Made by a program: the position numbers and the translations under genes. The notes under the pieces were generated by a model. The model searched no databases. It worked only from the letters and a program-made list of their open reading frames with translations, and had not been told where the DNA came from. A stretch of DNA of 64,000 bases from an uncultured Pelagibacteraceae bacterium (GTDB lineage: Bacteria; Pseudomonadota; Alphaproteobacteria; Pelagibacterales; Pelagibacteraceae): positions 62,001 through 126,000 of the forward strand of contig CACAWY010000003.1 of NCBI GenBank assembly GCA_902536385.1, in the 5' to 3' direction. Within the stretch, counting starts at the first letter, position 1. Each line of letters begins with the position of its first letter. Below are positions 44,812-54,159 of this stretch, piece after piece.

Positions 44812-46928
44812 AAATAATCTTTTTTAAAATTTAATCCTAGTGTCTTTTTAATGATATAATCTGCAACAATATTCGAATTGAAGTATTTCATATATTTATC
44901 TTTACCATTTTTTGCAATCTTCTTTCTTAATTTTTCATCATTAGAAATTTTTAAGATTTTTTCAGATAAATCACTTATGTTTTTGTAAAAGACCATTTCA
45001 TTATCACTAAAAAAATTTTTATATTGAGTTTTTTCATCAATTAAGCAAACTAAACCATTACCAACAATTTGAGTTATTCTATCACTACTATAGTACTTTA
45101 TTGCATCACCCCTGCTTAAATTCAGACCCATTTTTGCATTTGATACAGTTTTGAAATAATGGTCAGCCCAAATTGGTTGTACTTTATCTACTCCATACAA
45201 ATCAAATTTTACATCAGGTGTTTTGTTAGTTAATTTTCTTAAAAAATTTATTCTATCATCAGTTTTGCCAGACTTTAAGACACCTCTATGAACTCCATGG
45301 CTAAGAGCAAAAAATACATCAACATTGCATGATCTTTTAAAATTATCTAAAATTTCAAAGGACTTATCGCTAGGGTTGGGGATATAAAAACTTTTATCTT
45401 TATCTAGAAAATTAAGTACATCCGGACTTGTTGTTAAAAAAGTTGCATCAACAACTTTATTTTTATCAAGTATTCTATCTTTATTTCTATAAAAATCTGG
45501 TCCATTTTTGTTAAGGGGATCTAAAAACCATTGTCCAAATCTAGTGTTCGGATAATCTTCTCTAAGTTCTGAGATTTGATCTCTAGATATAAGATCAGCA
45601 TGCCCCAGAATGATTAAATCTGGTTTATAATTATAACAAGTTTTTTTTAATTTATCATTAAGAGTTTTTGCACCTTTGAAATCATTAATAGATTTATAAT
45701 ATTTTTGTATATCTCTATCACTAAAACCTAAAACACTATGTCCAAGCCTGATAAATCCATTATTAATTCTTCTACCAGTGTTAAAAAAGAGTCTTCCATC
45801 TAACCTCTCATTAAAATTTGTAATATGTAATATTCTTAAATTATTAAGCTCTTTTTTTGTATTAAAATGATTTATAATTTGTAATTTTTCAGAACGATAA
45901 TTATCAATCTTATTGGTTATAAACTTGTGAGTTAAATAAAAATTCTTTAAAGATAAAATTTGCAATTTTTTCCTTAAAGTTTTATTTGTAATTAGAATTT
46001 TTATAGATTTTTCTAACTCAGTAGAATTTAATTTTTTTAAAATCTTTGCATTTGTAACTGTTTCTGGCAAACCTCCTTTGTTAGTAATAATAACAGCACA
46101 TCCATTTGCTGAGGCCTCTAAACTTGTTCTACCAAATGGTTCCTCCCACCTTGAACATGCCACAGCAATGCTAGATTTTTCGAATATTTTCAAAACTTTT
46201 TCGTGATTTAAGAATCCAAGTAAATCTGCATTTTTATGCTCAAGTTTTATTTTTTCTCTTTTCTCATCCCCTATAATTTTTGCTGTCCAATCAGGATATT
46301 TATCTAGTATTTTTTTAATAACTTTTGAAAAAACATCGTAACCTTTTGCATTATTTAATTTTCCAACAAAAGTAATCCATTTCTTTTTATTTTTTATTAT
46401 TTTTACATTTTTTTTCTTAGCAGACTGGAAAAAAACTAAAAGTTTATTACTATTAACAAATTTATTTTCGAGTCCTTCAAGAAATCTTTTCTTAGACCAA
46501 TTACTATTAAAAATTATTTTGTAACATGATTTGAGTAATTTCTTTCTATCGGCTATTGTTTTTGATCCATCCATAGATAGTGGATCATTATGAAAATAAA
46601 GCGAAATTACAACGTTTCTAATTTTATCTTTTAATAATGATATGTAATTTGGCCTATTATGTACCTCTATTAAAGCTAAATTATATTTTTTTTGAAGTTC
46701 GGAAAATTTATTTACATATGATTTTGTTTGACTTCGAAGAGGATTGTTAAATAAGGTTATATTTTCATATTTTATATTAAATTTTTTTTTAAAGTTAGTA
46801 TTTCCGAAAACTATAATATTCTTTTTAAATTTACTATTTTTACTAGTTTCGTTTACAAATAACGAAACAGCACCGGGATAATCAGGTGAAAAATTTTCCT
46901 TATATGGTAATAAAATTCCGATTTTCAC
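44799..46928 (-). CDS. Two-domain glycosyltransferase (GT4 fused to CgeB-like GT)
   Basis: This 709-aa protein looks like two glycosyltransferases in one chain. Domain one (about 1-350) is GT-B/GT4: 'KKWITFVGKLNNAKGYDVF', 'DLLGFLNHEKVLKIF', and the donor-binding 'EEPFGRTSLEASANGCAVI' with its E-x7-E pattern. Domain two (about 370-705) begins 'RILHITNFNERLDGRLFFNTGRRINNGFIRLGH' and ends 'RGDAIKYYSSDRITQIVGNGLVCLID', resembling the CgeB/DUF3880 plus Glyco_trans_1_2 arrangement. A bifunctional polymer-building role is likely, but donor and acceptor are unknown. It is coupled to the GIY-YIG gene (4-base overlap) and to gmd. Confidence 0.8.
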   Translation of the reverse strand: MKIGILLPYKENFSPDYPGAVSLFVNETSKNSKFKKNIIVFGNTNFKKKFNIKYENITLFNNPLRSQTKSYVNKFSELQKKYNLALIEVHNRPNYISLLKDKIRNVVISLYFHNDPLSMDGSKTIADRKKLLKSCYKIIFNSNWSKKRFLEGLENKFVNSNKLLVFFQSAKKKNVKIIKNKKKWITFVGKLNNAKGYDVFSKVIKKILDKYPDWTAKIIGDEKREKIKLEHKNADLLGFLNHEKVLKIFEKSSIAVACSRWEEPFGRTSLEASANGCAVIITNKGGLPETVTNAKILKKLNSTELEKSIKILITNKTLRKKLQILSLKNFYLTHKFITNKIDNYRSEKLQIINHFNTKKELNNLRILHITNFNERLDGRLFFNTGRRINNGFIRLGHSVLGFSDRDIQKYYKSINDFKGAKTLNDKLKKTCYNYKPDLIILGHADLISRDQISELREDYPNTRFGQWFLDPLNKNGPDFYRNKDRILDKNKVVDATFLTTSPDVLNFLDKDKSFYIPNPSDKSFEILDNFKRSCNVDVFFALSHGVHRGVLKSGKTDDRINFLRKLTNKTPDVKFDLYGVDKVQPIWADHYFKTVSNAKMGLNLSRGDAIKYYSSDRITQIVGNGLVCLIDEKTQYKNFFSDNEMVFYKNISDLSEKILKISNDEKLRKKIAKNGKDKYMKYFNSNIVADYIIKKTLGLNFKKDYLWEK

Positions 46929-47173
46929 TTGTATTTTTTTTTAATTTTGTTTCTTAAAACTCTATTTTTCTTTATATAATATTCTCTAGAAATTGCTTCT
47001 TTTTTTGTCTTATATTTTTCCATATAAATCAATTTCCATTTTCTACCTCTTGTAAACTTAGCCCCTTTACCAGTATTGTGAAGAATTATTCTGTTTTTCA
47101 AATTATTGGTAAATCCAACATATGTTAAATCTTTTTTGCTCTTAGCTTTGAGCATATATACATAAAATGTCAT
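46925..47173 (-). CDS. GIY-YIG nuclease-domain protein (UPF0213 family)
   Basis: This 82-aa single-domain protein has the GIY-YIG fold: 'FYVYMLKAKSKKDLTYVGFTNNLKNRIILHNTGKGAKFTRGRKWKLIY', with the YVYML/TYVGFT pair and the conserved Arg, and 'SREYYIKKNRVLRNKI' holding the Glu. The function of the stand-alone UPF0213/YhbQ group is not settled; DNA processing is inferred from the fold. Small GIY-YIG genes are often mobile, and this one marks the right edge of the polysaccharide island. Its 3' end is coupled to the two-domain glycosyltransferase. Confidence 0.88.
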   Translation of the reverse strand: MTFYVYMLKAKSKKDLTYVGFTNNLKNRIILHNTGKGAKFTRGRKWKLIYMEKYKTKKEAISREYYIKKNRVLRNKIKKKYK

Positions 47174-47179
47174 TAAAAA

Positions 47180-47971
47180 TTAGTAGCCTTCGGAGCTTGA
47201 GGTATTCTTTTTGCCTTTGATTTTTTCGATTGCATTTTTTGCCCCAGCACTCATAAATCTTTGATCAGATCCGACTGTGACCAAATCAAAACCCTTTGAA
47301 ATCATTTTTTCAGCATACTCAGCTGTCCCATTATGAATACCAGCTAACAAATTTTTCTTTTTTGTAAATTCTAGGATCCTTAAAATTTCCTTATATGCTT
47401 TAGTATTTTCTCCTTTATCAAATCCAGGTTTTTCTCCAACAGCTAAACTCAAATCTGCTGGACCTATATAAATACCATCAAGACTTTTGGTATTTAATAT
47501 TTCCTCTAATTTATCTAAAGCTTCTTTGGTTTCTATCATAGCTAACTTAAGAATTTCGTTATCAGCATGTTCTGCATAATCTTCTCCACTATAAAGCAAA
47601 GCCCTTACTGGTCCAAAACTCCTGTACCCTTTTGAAGGATATAAACACGCTTGCACAAAATTTTCTGCTTCATTTTTATTACTCACCATTGGACAAATAA
47701 TCCCGTAGCATCCTGCATCTAAAATTTTCATTATCTGCCCTGGTTCATTCCAGTTTACTCTAGCAAGTGGTGTTACATCTGTTGTAGATATTGCTTGTAA
47801 CATATTAACAGCGTTTGTGTAATCCACTACTCCGTGTTGCATATCAATAGTACATGAGTCCCATCCTTGATGAGACATTACTTCTGCTGAAAAAGCGCTA
47901 GGTATTTGTAACCAACCATTAATAATTGGTTTTCCTTCTTTAAACATTTTCTTTAATTTATTTTTTCTCAT
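47180..47971 (-). CDS. HpcH/HpaI-family class II aldolase
   Basis: This 263-aa metal-dependent aldolase cleaves 2-keto-3-deoxy (or related 4-hydroxy-2-keto) acids. Family cues are 'GWLQIPSAFSAEVMSHQGWDSCTIDMQHGVVD' with the catalytic His, 'PLARVNWNEPGQIMKILDAGCYGIICPMV' (conserved Arg), 'NEAENFV' and 'LAMIETKEALDKLEEIL', which supply the metal-binding acidic residues, and 'GIYIGPADLSLAVG'. It overlaps the aldehyde dehydrogenase gene by 4 bases, so the aldehyde it releases may be oxidised directly. In the inositol reading it would replace IolJ, but another sugar-acid route is equally possible. Confidence 0.9.
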   Translation of the reverse strand: MRKNKLKKMFKEGKPIINGWLQIPSAFSAEVMSHQGWDSCTIDMQHGVVDYTNAVNMLQAISTTDVTPLARVNWNEPGQIMKILDAGCYGIICPMVSNKNEAENFVQACLYPSKGYRSFGPVRALLYSGEDYAEHADNEILKLAMIETKEALDKLEEILNTKSLDGIYIGPADLSLAVGEKPGFDKGENTKAYKEILRILEFTKKKNLLAGIHNGTAEYAEKMISKGFDLVTVGSDQRFMSAGAKNAIEKIKGKKNTSSSEGY

Positions 47972-49413
47972 TCGTAAGAGATGCCGAAGTGAGTGTATTT
48001 TATGTTTAAATAATCTTTAATCGCCATTGAACCACCTTCTCTACCATACCCAGTTTGTTTAATTCCACCAAAAGGTGCCTCTGCTACTGCAACAACAGGA
48101 GTATTCACAGCTACACAACCTGTTTCTAGTTGTTCAGATGCTTTATTAGCCTTTTTTAAATCAGTTGTGTAAACATAACTACATAAACCTAGATCATTAT
48201 TGTTTGCTCTTTCCATCACTTCATCAAAATCTTTAAAAGTTAAAATAGGAACTATTGGGCCGAATGGTTCTTCTTTCATAACAGTAAAATTATCTTTTAT
48301 ATTATCAAATATTGTCGGTTCATAAAAATATCCTTTATTAAAATTTGCAGCTCTCTTTCCACCAAGTAAAACTTTGCCACCTTCTTTTTTTGTAGTTTCT
48401 ACTAATCTTTCAACACCTTCTAATCGTTGTTTAGTACATAAAGGACCAAGCAATGTATCCTTATCCATACCATTTCCAATTTTGAGTTTTTTTGTTTTTT
48501 CAACCATTAAATTTGCAAATTCATCTTTCTTCTTTTCGTGTATATAAAATCTATTAGGTGAAATACACACTTGCCCGTTATTTCTAAATTTTGAAGTTAT
48601 TGCCATATCAGTAACTTTATTTAAATCAACATCATCAAAAACTATAAAAGGTGAGTGACCACTTAACTCCATAGTAACTCTTTGAACTTTGTCTGCAGCT
48701 TGCTTTAAAATTAATTTACCAACTCTTGTTGATCCAGTTATTGAAATTTTTTTTATTATATCTGACTTTATCAATTCTTCAGAAATGCCAGCTGGATCGC
48801 CTGATAATAAATTAACTACTCCTGGAGGAACACCTGCCTCTCTACAAATATCAACTATTTCCATCACACTGCCCGGCGTTATTACATCTGGCTTCACTAT
48901 TACTGAACATCCAGCCGCTAAAGCGGTTGAAATCTTTCTTGAAGCAAGAATAACTGGAAAATTCCATGGAACCAAGGCTGCTACAACACCAACTGGTTGA
49001 TACATAACGTGGATTTGAGTATTAGGAAATCTACTTTGATTTATTTCTCCAAAAATTCTTTTAGTTTCCTCTGAATTCCACTCAAATATATCAGCCGCAC
49101 CACCTATTTCCCCTGGACCCTCTGTTAATGGCTTTCCTACTTCAAGTGTCAGCCATTTTGAAAGAACATTAACTCTTTTTCTTATTAAATCAGATATTTT
49201 TCTTATAATTTTAGATCTTTCCCAAGGAGATGTATTTTTCCAAATTTGTAAACCCTTTTCAGCTGATTTAAGAGCTTTTTGAACATCTGAACTATTTGCT
49301 TTAGATGCCTTCCCTATTACTTCTTCAGTCGCAGGATTAATGACATCATAAGTTTCACCACTTGCAGATTTTTGCCACTTTCCATCAATGAACTGTCCGT
49401 ATTTATCGTACAT
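47968..49413 (-). CDS. NAD(P)-dependent aldehyde dehydrogenase (semialdehyde dehydrogenase type)
   Basis: This 481-aa member of the aldehyde dehydrogenase superfamily is closest by motif to the succinate-semialdehyde / 2-oxoglutarate-semialdehyde group. 'VAALVPWNFPVILASRKISTALAAGCSVIVKP' is the cofactor site, 'MELSGHSPFIVFDDVD' includes the catalytic Glu, 'FRNNGQVCISPNRFYI' the catalytic Cys, and 'EEPFGPIVPI' the conserved C-terminal motif. It is not the CoA-dependent MmsA/IolA type, which usually reads NxGQRCMA. Divergent from iolD across about 50 bases and coupled to the aldolase. The true substrate is undetermined. Confidence 0.87.
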   Translation of the reverse strand: MYDKYGQFIDGKWQKSASGETYDVINPATEEVIGKASKANSSDVQKALKSAEKGLQIWKNTSPWERSKIIRKISDLIRKRVNVLSKWLTLEVGKPLTEGPGEIGGAADIFEWNSEETKRIFGEINQSRFPNTQIHVMYQPVGVVAALVPWNFPVILASRKISTALAAGCSVIVKPDVITPGSVMEIVDICREAGVPPGVVNLLSGDPAGISEELIKSDIIKKISITGSTRVGKLILKQAADKVQRVTMELSGHSPFIVFDDVDLNKVTDMAITSKFRNNGQVCISPNRFYIHEKKKDEFANLMVEKTKKLKIGNGMDKDTLLGPLCTKQRLEGVERLVETTKKEGGKVLLGGKRAANFNKGYFYEPTIFDNIKDNFTVMKEEPFGPIVPILTFKDFDEVMERANNNDLGLCSYVYTTDLKKANKASEQLETGCVAVNTPVVAVAEAPFGGIKQTGYGREGGSMAIKDYLNIKYTHFGISYE

Positions 49414-49462
49414 ATATTATTGTTGAATAAAGAATATTAATTAAATAGTTTATATTGAATTT

Positions 49463-51307
49463 ATGAAAAACATTCAACTTACTTGTGCTCACGCTTTAGT
49501 TAAATTCTTGATTGCTCAGAAAACTCTTATAGATGGAAAAAAAGAGCCTTTATTTCCTGGTGTGTTTGGAATTTTTGGTCATGGTAATGTTGCTTGCTTA
49601 GGTCAGGCACTTCAAGAAAATCAAAAAAACCTTCCTACTTGGCGAGGACATCATGAGCAAAATATGGCTCTAACAGGAATTGCTTACTCGAGAGCTAAAA
49701 GAAGAAAGCAGATTTTTGTTGCAACTTCTTCAGTTGGACCTGGATCAACAAATATGATTACAGCAGCTGCTGTAGCAATGAGTAATAGACTTCCAATACT
49801 TTTTTTACCCGGTGATACTTTTGCAAATAGAATGCCCGACCCAGTATTACAACAAGTTGAGCATTTCAATAACCCAGGGATAACTCAGAATGATGGGTTT
49901 AAATCTGTTGTGAGATATTTTGATAGAATTACTAGACCAGAGCAAATCATCTCAAGTTTACAACAAGCTATTCAGATAATGCTAGATCCAGCAGATTGTG
50001 GCCCAGCATGTATTTCATTAAGTCAAGATGTTCAAGGAGAAGTTTATGATTATCCAGATGAATTCTTTAAAGAAAAAGTTCATACGATTAGAAGACCTAG
50101 ACCAGACGATTTTCAAATCAAAGAAGCATCTGAACTTATTAAAAAATCTAAGAAACCAATTATCATTGCTGGTGGAGGAGTATTTTATTCAGATGCTACA
50201 GATGAATTGAGTGATTTTGCAAAAAAACATAATATTCCTGTAACACAAACCGTAATGGGTTATTCATCTATAAAAAAAGATCATACTCATTATTTAGGAA
50301 CTATTGGTGGTCTAGGCGGGAGAGCTGCAAACAATTTAAGTAAAGAAACTGATACAGCGATTGCTATTGGAACTAAGCTTGCGGATTTTACAACTGGATC
50401 TTGGGCTAATTTTGAAAATCCAGATTTTAAATTAGTTTCTATTAACGCAGCAAGATTTGATGCAAATAAACATATGGCTCAAGCTGTAGTCGGAGATGCT
50501 AAAGTATCTTTGAAAGAACTATCACAAGCATTAGGAAATTGGAAAGCAGATGACGATTGGTATAAAAAATCAAGAGTGGAATTAAAAAATTGGGAAGCAT
50601 ACGTTGAAAAAGAAAGTGGACCAACTAACCAAAAATTACCAAGCTACGCTCAAGTTATAGGAGCTTGTTATAGAAACTCAGACCCTTCTGACATAGCAGT
50701 TACAGCAGCTGGAGGATTAGTCGGTGAAGTGATACAGGTTTGGAAGCCCAGAGAATTAAATACTCATGAAACAGAATGGGGTTTTAGTTGCATGAGTTAT
50801 GAGATTTCTGGAGCGCTAGGAATTAAAATGGCTAACCCTGATAAAGAGGTAGTCTCATTTGTAGGAGACGGATCTTACCTACTTTACAATTCTGATATAT
50901 ATAGTTCAGTTATTACAAACAACAAATTAATACTTATAGTGTGTGATAATGGCGGCCACGCTGTAATAAATAGATTACAGTTATACAAAGGCGGTAAAGA
51001 ATTTAATTGCTTACTTAAGAGCTCTAAAACTCCAAACCTTGTACCTGTTGACTTTGCAAGTCATGCTAAAAGCATGGGAGCAGATGGTGAACACGTTAAC
51101 TCGATTGCTGAATTAGAGGAGGCTTTCAAACGGGCAAAAAAATCAAAAAAAACTTATGTAATTTCAATTCAAACAGATGGATATCAATGGTTAGAGGGCT
51201 CAGCCTATTGGGAAAGTCCAACTCTAGGCATAGCGTCTTCTGAAGAAAATAAAAAAGCCCTAAAAGAACACTTAGAAGGAAAGAAAAAGCAAAGAAAAGG
51301 TGTATAA
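49463..51307 (+). CDS. iolD: 3D-(3,5/4)-trihydroxycyclohexane-1,2-dione hydrolase
   Basis: IolD is the thiamine-diphosphate enzyme that opens the cyclitol ring of 3D-trihydroxycyclohexane-1,2-dione in myo-inositol breakdown. At 614 aa it has the three ThDP-family domains. 'GHGNVACLGQAL' and 'WRGHHEQNMALTGIAYSRA' (catalytic Glu) lie at the N-terminus, 'TSSVGPGSTNM' follows, and the ThDP-binding motif is 'SFVGDGSYLLYNSDIYSS' (GDGS...N). The stretch 'CDNGGHAVINRLQ' is typical of IolD. It is the strongest marker that this cluster concerns inositol. It is followed eight bases later by a Gfo/Idh/MocA gene. Confidence 0.92.
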   Translation: MKNIQLTCAHALVKFLIAQKTLIDGKKEPLFPGVFGIFGHGNVACLGQALQENQKNLPTWRGHHEQNMALTGIAYSRAKRRKQIFVATSSVGPGSTNMITAAAVAMSNRLPILFLPGDTFANRMPDPVLQQVEHFNNPGITQNDGFKSVVRYFDRITRPEQIISSLQQAIQIMLDPADCGPACISLSQDVQGEVYDYPDEFFKEKVHTIRRPRPDDFQIKEASELIKKSKKPIIIAGGGVFYSDATDELSDFAKKHNIPVTQTVMGYSSIKKDHTHYLGTIGGLGGRAANNLSKETDTAIAIGTKLADFTTGSWANFENPDFKLVSINAARFDANKHMAQAVVGDAKVSLKELSQALGNWKADDDWYKKSRVELKNWEAYVEKESGPTNQKLPSYAQVIGACYRNSDPSDIAVTAAGGLVGEVIQVWKPRELNTHETEWGFSCMSYEISGALGIKMANPDKEVVSFVGDGSYLLYNSDIYSSVITNNKLILIVCDNGGHAVINRLQLYKGGKEFNCLLKSSKTPNLVPVDFASHAKSMGADGEHVNSIAELEEAFKRAKKSKKTYVISIQTDGYQWLEGSAYWESPTLGIASSEENKKALKEHLEGKKKQRKGV

Positions 51308-51315
51308 CCTTTAAA

Positions 51316-52473
51316 ATGCAAAAAATTGCTAATATTGGATTAATTGGTTGCGGTCATATAGCCGAAACATATTTTAGAGCTCAAAAATATTTTAATAATT
51401 TTAAAATAATTAAGTGTGCAGATATAAATAAAAAAGCAGCTGAAAATTGTGCTAAGATCTATAAAATTGAGGCTGTCTCTGTAAATGATATCCTTAAAGA
51501 TAAAGAAATTGAAATAATTTTAAATCTTACAATTCCTACAGCACACTATTTAATTGCAAAAAAATCGTTATTGAATGGTAAACATGTATATTCAGAAAAA
51601 CCTTTGGCGGTCGACTTTAAAGATGGTTTAGAACTCATAAAAATTTCACAAAGAAAAAAACTCTTTATAGGTAATGCTCCTGATACATTTTTAGGAGGCG
51701 GTAATCAAAAAGCGAGGCAACTTTTAGATAAAAAAGTTATAGGTAAAATAAAATTTGGAACCGCAATATTTGCTTTCCCTGGGATTCAATCATATCACCC
51801 TAATCCAGAACCTTGGTTTAAAAAAAAGGGGGGTGGACCGGTTATTGATATGGGTCCTTATTATTTGACAGCATTAGTAAATCTATTAGGACCTGCAAGC
51901 TATGTAACTAGCACTTGTAATTATAATACAAAAAAAAGAATTATTGGCATTGGACCAAAAAAAGGGAAAAAAATTAAAGTAGAATGTCCTACTACATACT
52001 TTTCAACCGTTAGATTTCAAAACGGGACAATTATCAGATTAACATTATCATTTGATGTAATTTCTCACTTAAGAAATCATATAGAATTATATGGAGAGAA
52101 AGGATCTATGATAGTCCCAGATCCAAATATGTTTGGAGGATCTGTTTTATTGAGTACAAAATTAGGAAGCAAATGGAAAAATTATAAAACTAATAAAATG
52201 GTTTTAGGAAAAATTAATATTCGAACTCAAAGTTCTAGAGCTAATGAGTCACCTACTAATGCTAATTATAGAGGTGTAGGACTTGCAGAAATGATTTATT
52301 CTATTCAAAATAAGAAAAAACATAGATGTAATGGGAATTTATCTTTACACATTCTAAATATTATAGAAGGAATTCATAAATCAGCTAGAACAAAAAAAAA
52401 ATTTCATTTCAAAACGACATGTGAAAAACCCAAATTTTTTACTAATAAAGAAATAAATTCAATTATTAAATAG
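51316..52473 (+). CDS. Gfo/Idh/MocA-family oxidoreductase
   Basis: This 385-aa NAD(P)-dependent oxidoreductase has an N-terminal Rossmann domain ('IGLIGCGHIAETYFRAQKYF') and the family motif 'YSEKPLAVDFKDGLELI' (EKP), then a C-terminal alpha/beta substrate domain with 'GGGPVIDMGPYYLTALVNLLGPA'. The GGGPxxDmGpYyl motif supplies the conserved Asp and the usual His is Tyr. Substrates in this family include inositols, inosoles and sugar derivatives. Following iolD, it may oxidise or epimerise an inositol stereoisomer. It overlaps the convergent ROK gene by 8 bases. Confidence 0.85.
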   Translation: MQKIANIGLIGCGHIAETYFRAQKYFNNFKIIKCADINKKAAENCAKIYKIEAVSVNDILKDKEIEIILNLTIPTAHYLIAKKSLLNGKHVYSEKPLAVDFKDGLELIKISQRKKLFIGNAPDTFLGGGNQKARQLLDKKVIGKIKFGTAIFAFPGIQSYHPNPEPWFKKKGGGPVIDMGPYYLTALVNLLGPASYVTSTCNYNTKKRIIGIGPKKGKKIKVECPTTYFSTVRFQNGTIIRLTLSFDVISHLRNHIELYGEKGSMIVPDPNMFGGSVLLSTKLGSKWKNYKTNKMVLGKINIRTQSSRANESPTNANYRGVGLAEMIYSIQNKKKHRCNGNLSLHILNIIEGIHKSARTKKKFHFKTTCEKPKFFTNKEINSIIK

Positions 52474-53365
52474 AATTTTGCCTACTCAAAATAGCAGCAC
52501 CCCTCACCCCACTTGCGTCTCCATACTGTGGTTTTAAAAATACTGTTTTTAGATTAGGTTCATTTATATATGATGATGTTTTTTTTTTAATTTGATCTAA
52601 AAAATCTATTTCATTAGAGATTCCACCACCAAAAACAATAGCATCTGGATCAAGAGTTGTAATTATTATTACCAAACATCTTGCTAAAATATCCTTATAC
52701 TCATTTATAAATAAAGTGGAGTTAGAATCCTTTTTTCTATACCTGCTAAAAATTTCTTTTGCTGGAATGTTTTCATTAAATTGTTCATTAAATCTTTTCT
52801 CTATTGATTTACCAGATAGATAACCTTCAAGTCTATTTGAAAATTCTAAAATTTTATCAGATTTTAAGTTTGGTGTATTTGTAAGTGGCATTTGATTTAA
52901 ACTCCATTCTCCACCTAAACCATTTGCTCCAGATATTATTTTCTTATTTATTACTAGTCCACCACCACAACCTGATCCTAATATAATTCCAAAAACTGTA
53001 TCATAGTGACTAGCTGATCCATCAAACGCCTCTGATAGACAAAAACAATTAGCATCATTTTCTGTAAGAAAATTATTATCTATTTTTAATTTTAAATCTT
53101 TTATTAAGTTTTTATTATTTAACCATTGAGAGTTATGTGCATTTTTAATTAATCCTGTAGTTTTATCTACTGCACCGGGATGACATATACCTACATTAAA
53201 TTTTCCAGATTTATTTTCTAATTTTTTTACAATTTTAGTTATTGAAATAATTGTGTTTTCGTAATCTTTAGGTGTTTGAACTCTGTCTCTTTTTAATTCT
53301 ACATTATTATTATCTAGAAGAACGTACTCTATTTTTGTTGCCCCTAAATCTATTCCTATATGCAT
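52466..53365 (-). CDS. ROK-family sugar kinase lacking the zinc motif
   Basis: This 299-aa kinase of the ROK family phosphorylates sugars such as glucose, fructose, mannose or N-acetyl amino sugars. The phosphate motifs 'IGIDLGATKIEYVLLD' and 'FGIILGSGCGGGLVI' and the catalytic 'TENDANCFCLSEAF' (Asp in DAN) are present; 'GANGLGGEWSLNQMPL' is the conserved ExGH-like loop, but the His is gone (GEWSL). The family's CxCGxxGCxE zinc motif that should follow is missing entirely. There is no HTH domain, so it is not a ROK repressor. Placed between a dehydrogenase and the ABC importer, it could phosphorylate the incoming sugar or take the IolC step. Confidence 0.86.
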   Translation of the reverse strand: MHIGIDLGATKIEYVLLDNNNVELKRDRVQTPKDYENTIISITKIVKKLENKSGKFNVGICHPGAVDKTTGLIKNAHNSQWLNNKNLIKDLKLKIDNNFLTENDANCFCLSEAFDGSASHYDTVFGIILGSGCGGGLVINKKIISGANGLGGEWSLNQMPLTNTPNLKSDKILEFSNRLEGYLSGKSIEKRFNEQFNENIPAKEIFSRYRKKDSNSTLFINEYKDILARCLVIIITTLDPDAIVFGGGISNEIDFLDQIKKKTSSYINEPNLKTVFLKPQYGDASGVRGAAILSRQNSI

Positions 53366-54159
53366 TAATTAGCTGATGACCTATTCATTTCTTGAAGTTC
53401 TACTTCTAATTTATTTAATTCTTCACCGCCTGCCATCATACTTAAAAGTTTTTCTCTAGAGATATCTTTCTTTTCATATGTGCCTAAACTTTTCCCTCTA
53501 TTTAATACTGTAAAACTATTTCCAACTGGATAAGCATGATGAACGTTATGTGTTATTAAAATTACTGCTAATCCCTGAGAAGCGGCTTTGACTATATATT
53601 TCAAAACAACTGATGCTTGGTGAACTCCAAGTGCTGACGTTGGTTCATCTAAAACAAGTACTTTAGCTCCAAAATATATTGCCCTGCTGATTGCTAAACA
53701 CTGCCTTTCTCCACCTGACATAGTTCCAACCGCTTGGGATGGATCTCTTACATCAATTCCTATCTGCCCCATTCTTTCTGCTGCAATCTTATTTGCTTTC
53801 TCAATATCAAATGTCTTAAAAAAAGGAGGTCCTTTCATAGGCTCTCTGCCCATAAAAAAGTTTCTAGTTACGCTCATTAAAGACACCAAAGCTAAATCTT
53901 GATAAACAGTTGCTATGCCCATATCTAACGCATCTTTAGGACTATCAAATATAGTTTTTCTTCCTTCAACTATTATTTCTCCTTCGTCAGGCTTGTGAAC
54001 GCCAGCTAATGTTTTAATTAGAGTTGATTTACCAGCTCCATTATCGCCTAGAAGGCACATGATTTCACCTTTTCTTAATTTCATGGTCACGTCTTTTAAA
54101 GCAATTACTTTGCCAAAAAATTTACTTATATTATTAAATTGAACTAAGTAATCTGACAT
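53365..54159 (-). CDS. Sugar ABC transporter ATP-binding protein
   Basis: This is the ATPase of a carbohydrate importer (CUT2-like). The 264-aa protein has a single ABC domain, Walker A '[19 protein letters not shown]', signature '[15 protein letters not shown]' and Walker B '[11 protein letters not shown]'. '[13 protein letters not shown]' is typical of RbsA-like ATPases, but unlike RbsA/XylG it has one ATPase domain only, as in FrcA/IatA-type alphaproteobacterial systems, which would act as a homodimer. It is one base from the permease gene and shares an overlap with the ROK kinase gene (1 base). Confidence 0.93.
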   Translation of the reverse strand: MSDYLVQFNNISKFFGKVIALKDVTMKLRKGEIMCLLGDNGAGKSTLIKTLAGVHKPDEGEIIVEGRKTIFDSPKDALDMGIATVYQDLALVSLMSVTRNFFMGREPMKGPPFFKTFDIEKANKIAAERMGQIGIDVRDPSQAVGTMSGGERQCLAISRAIYFGAKVLVLDEPTSALGVHQASVVLKYIVKAASQGLAVILITHNVHHAYPVGNSFTVLNRGKSLGTYEKKDISREKLLSMMAGGEELNKLEVELQEMNRSSAN

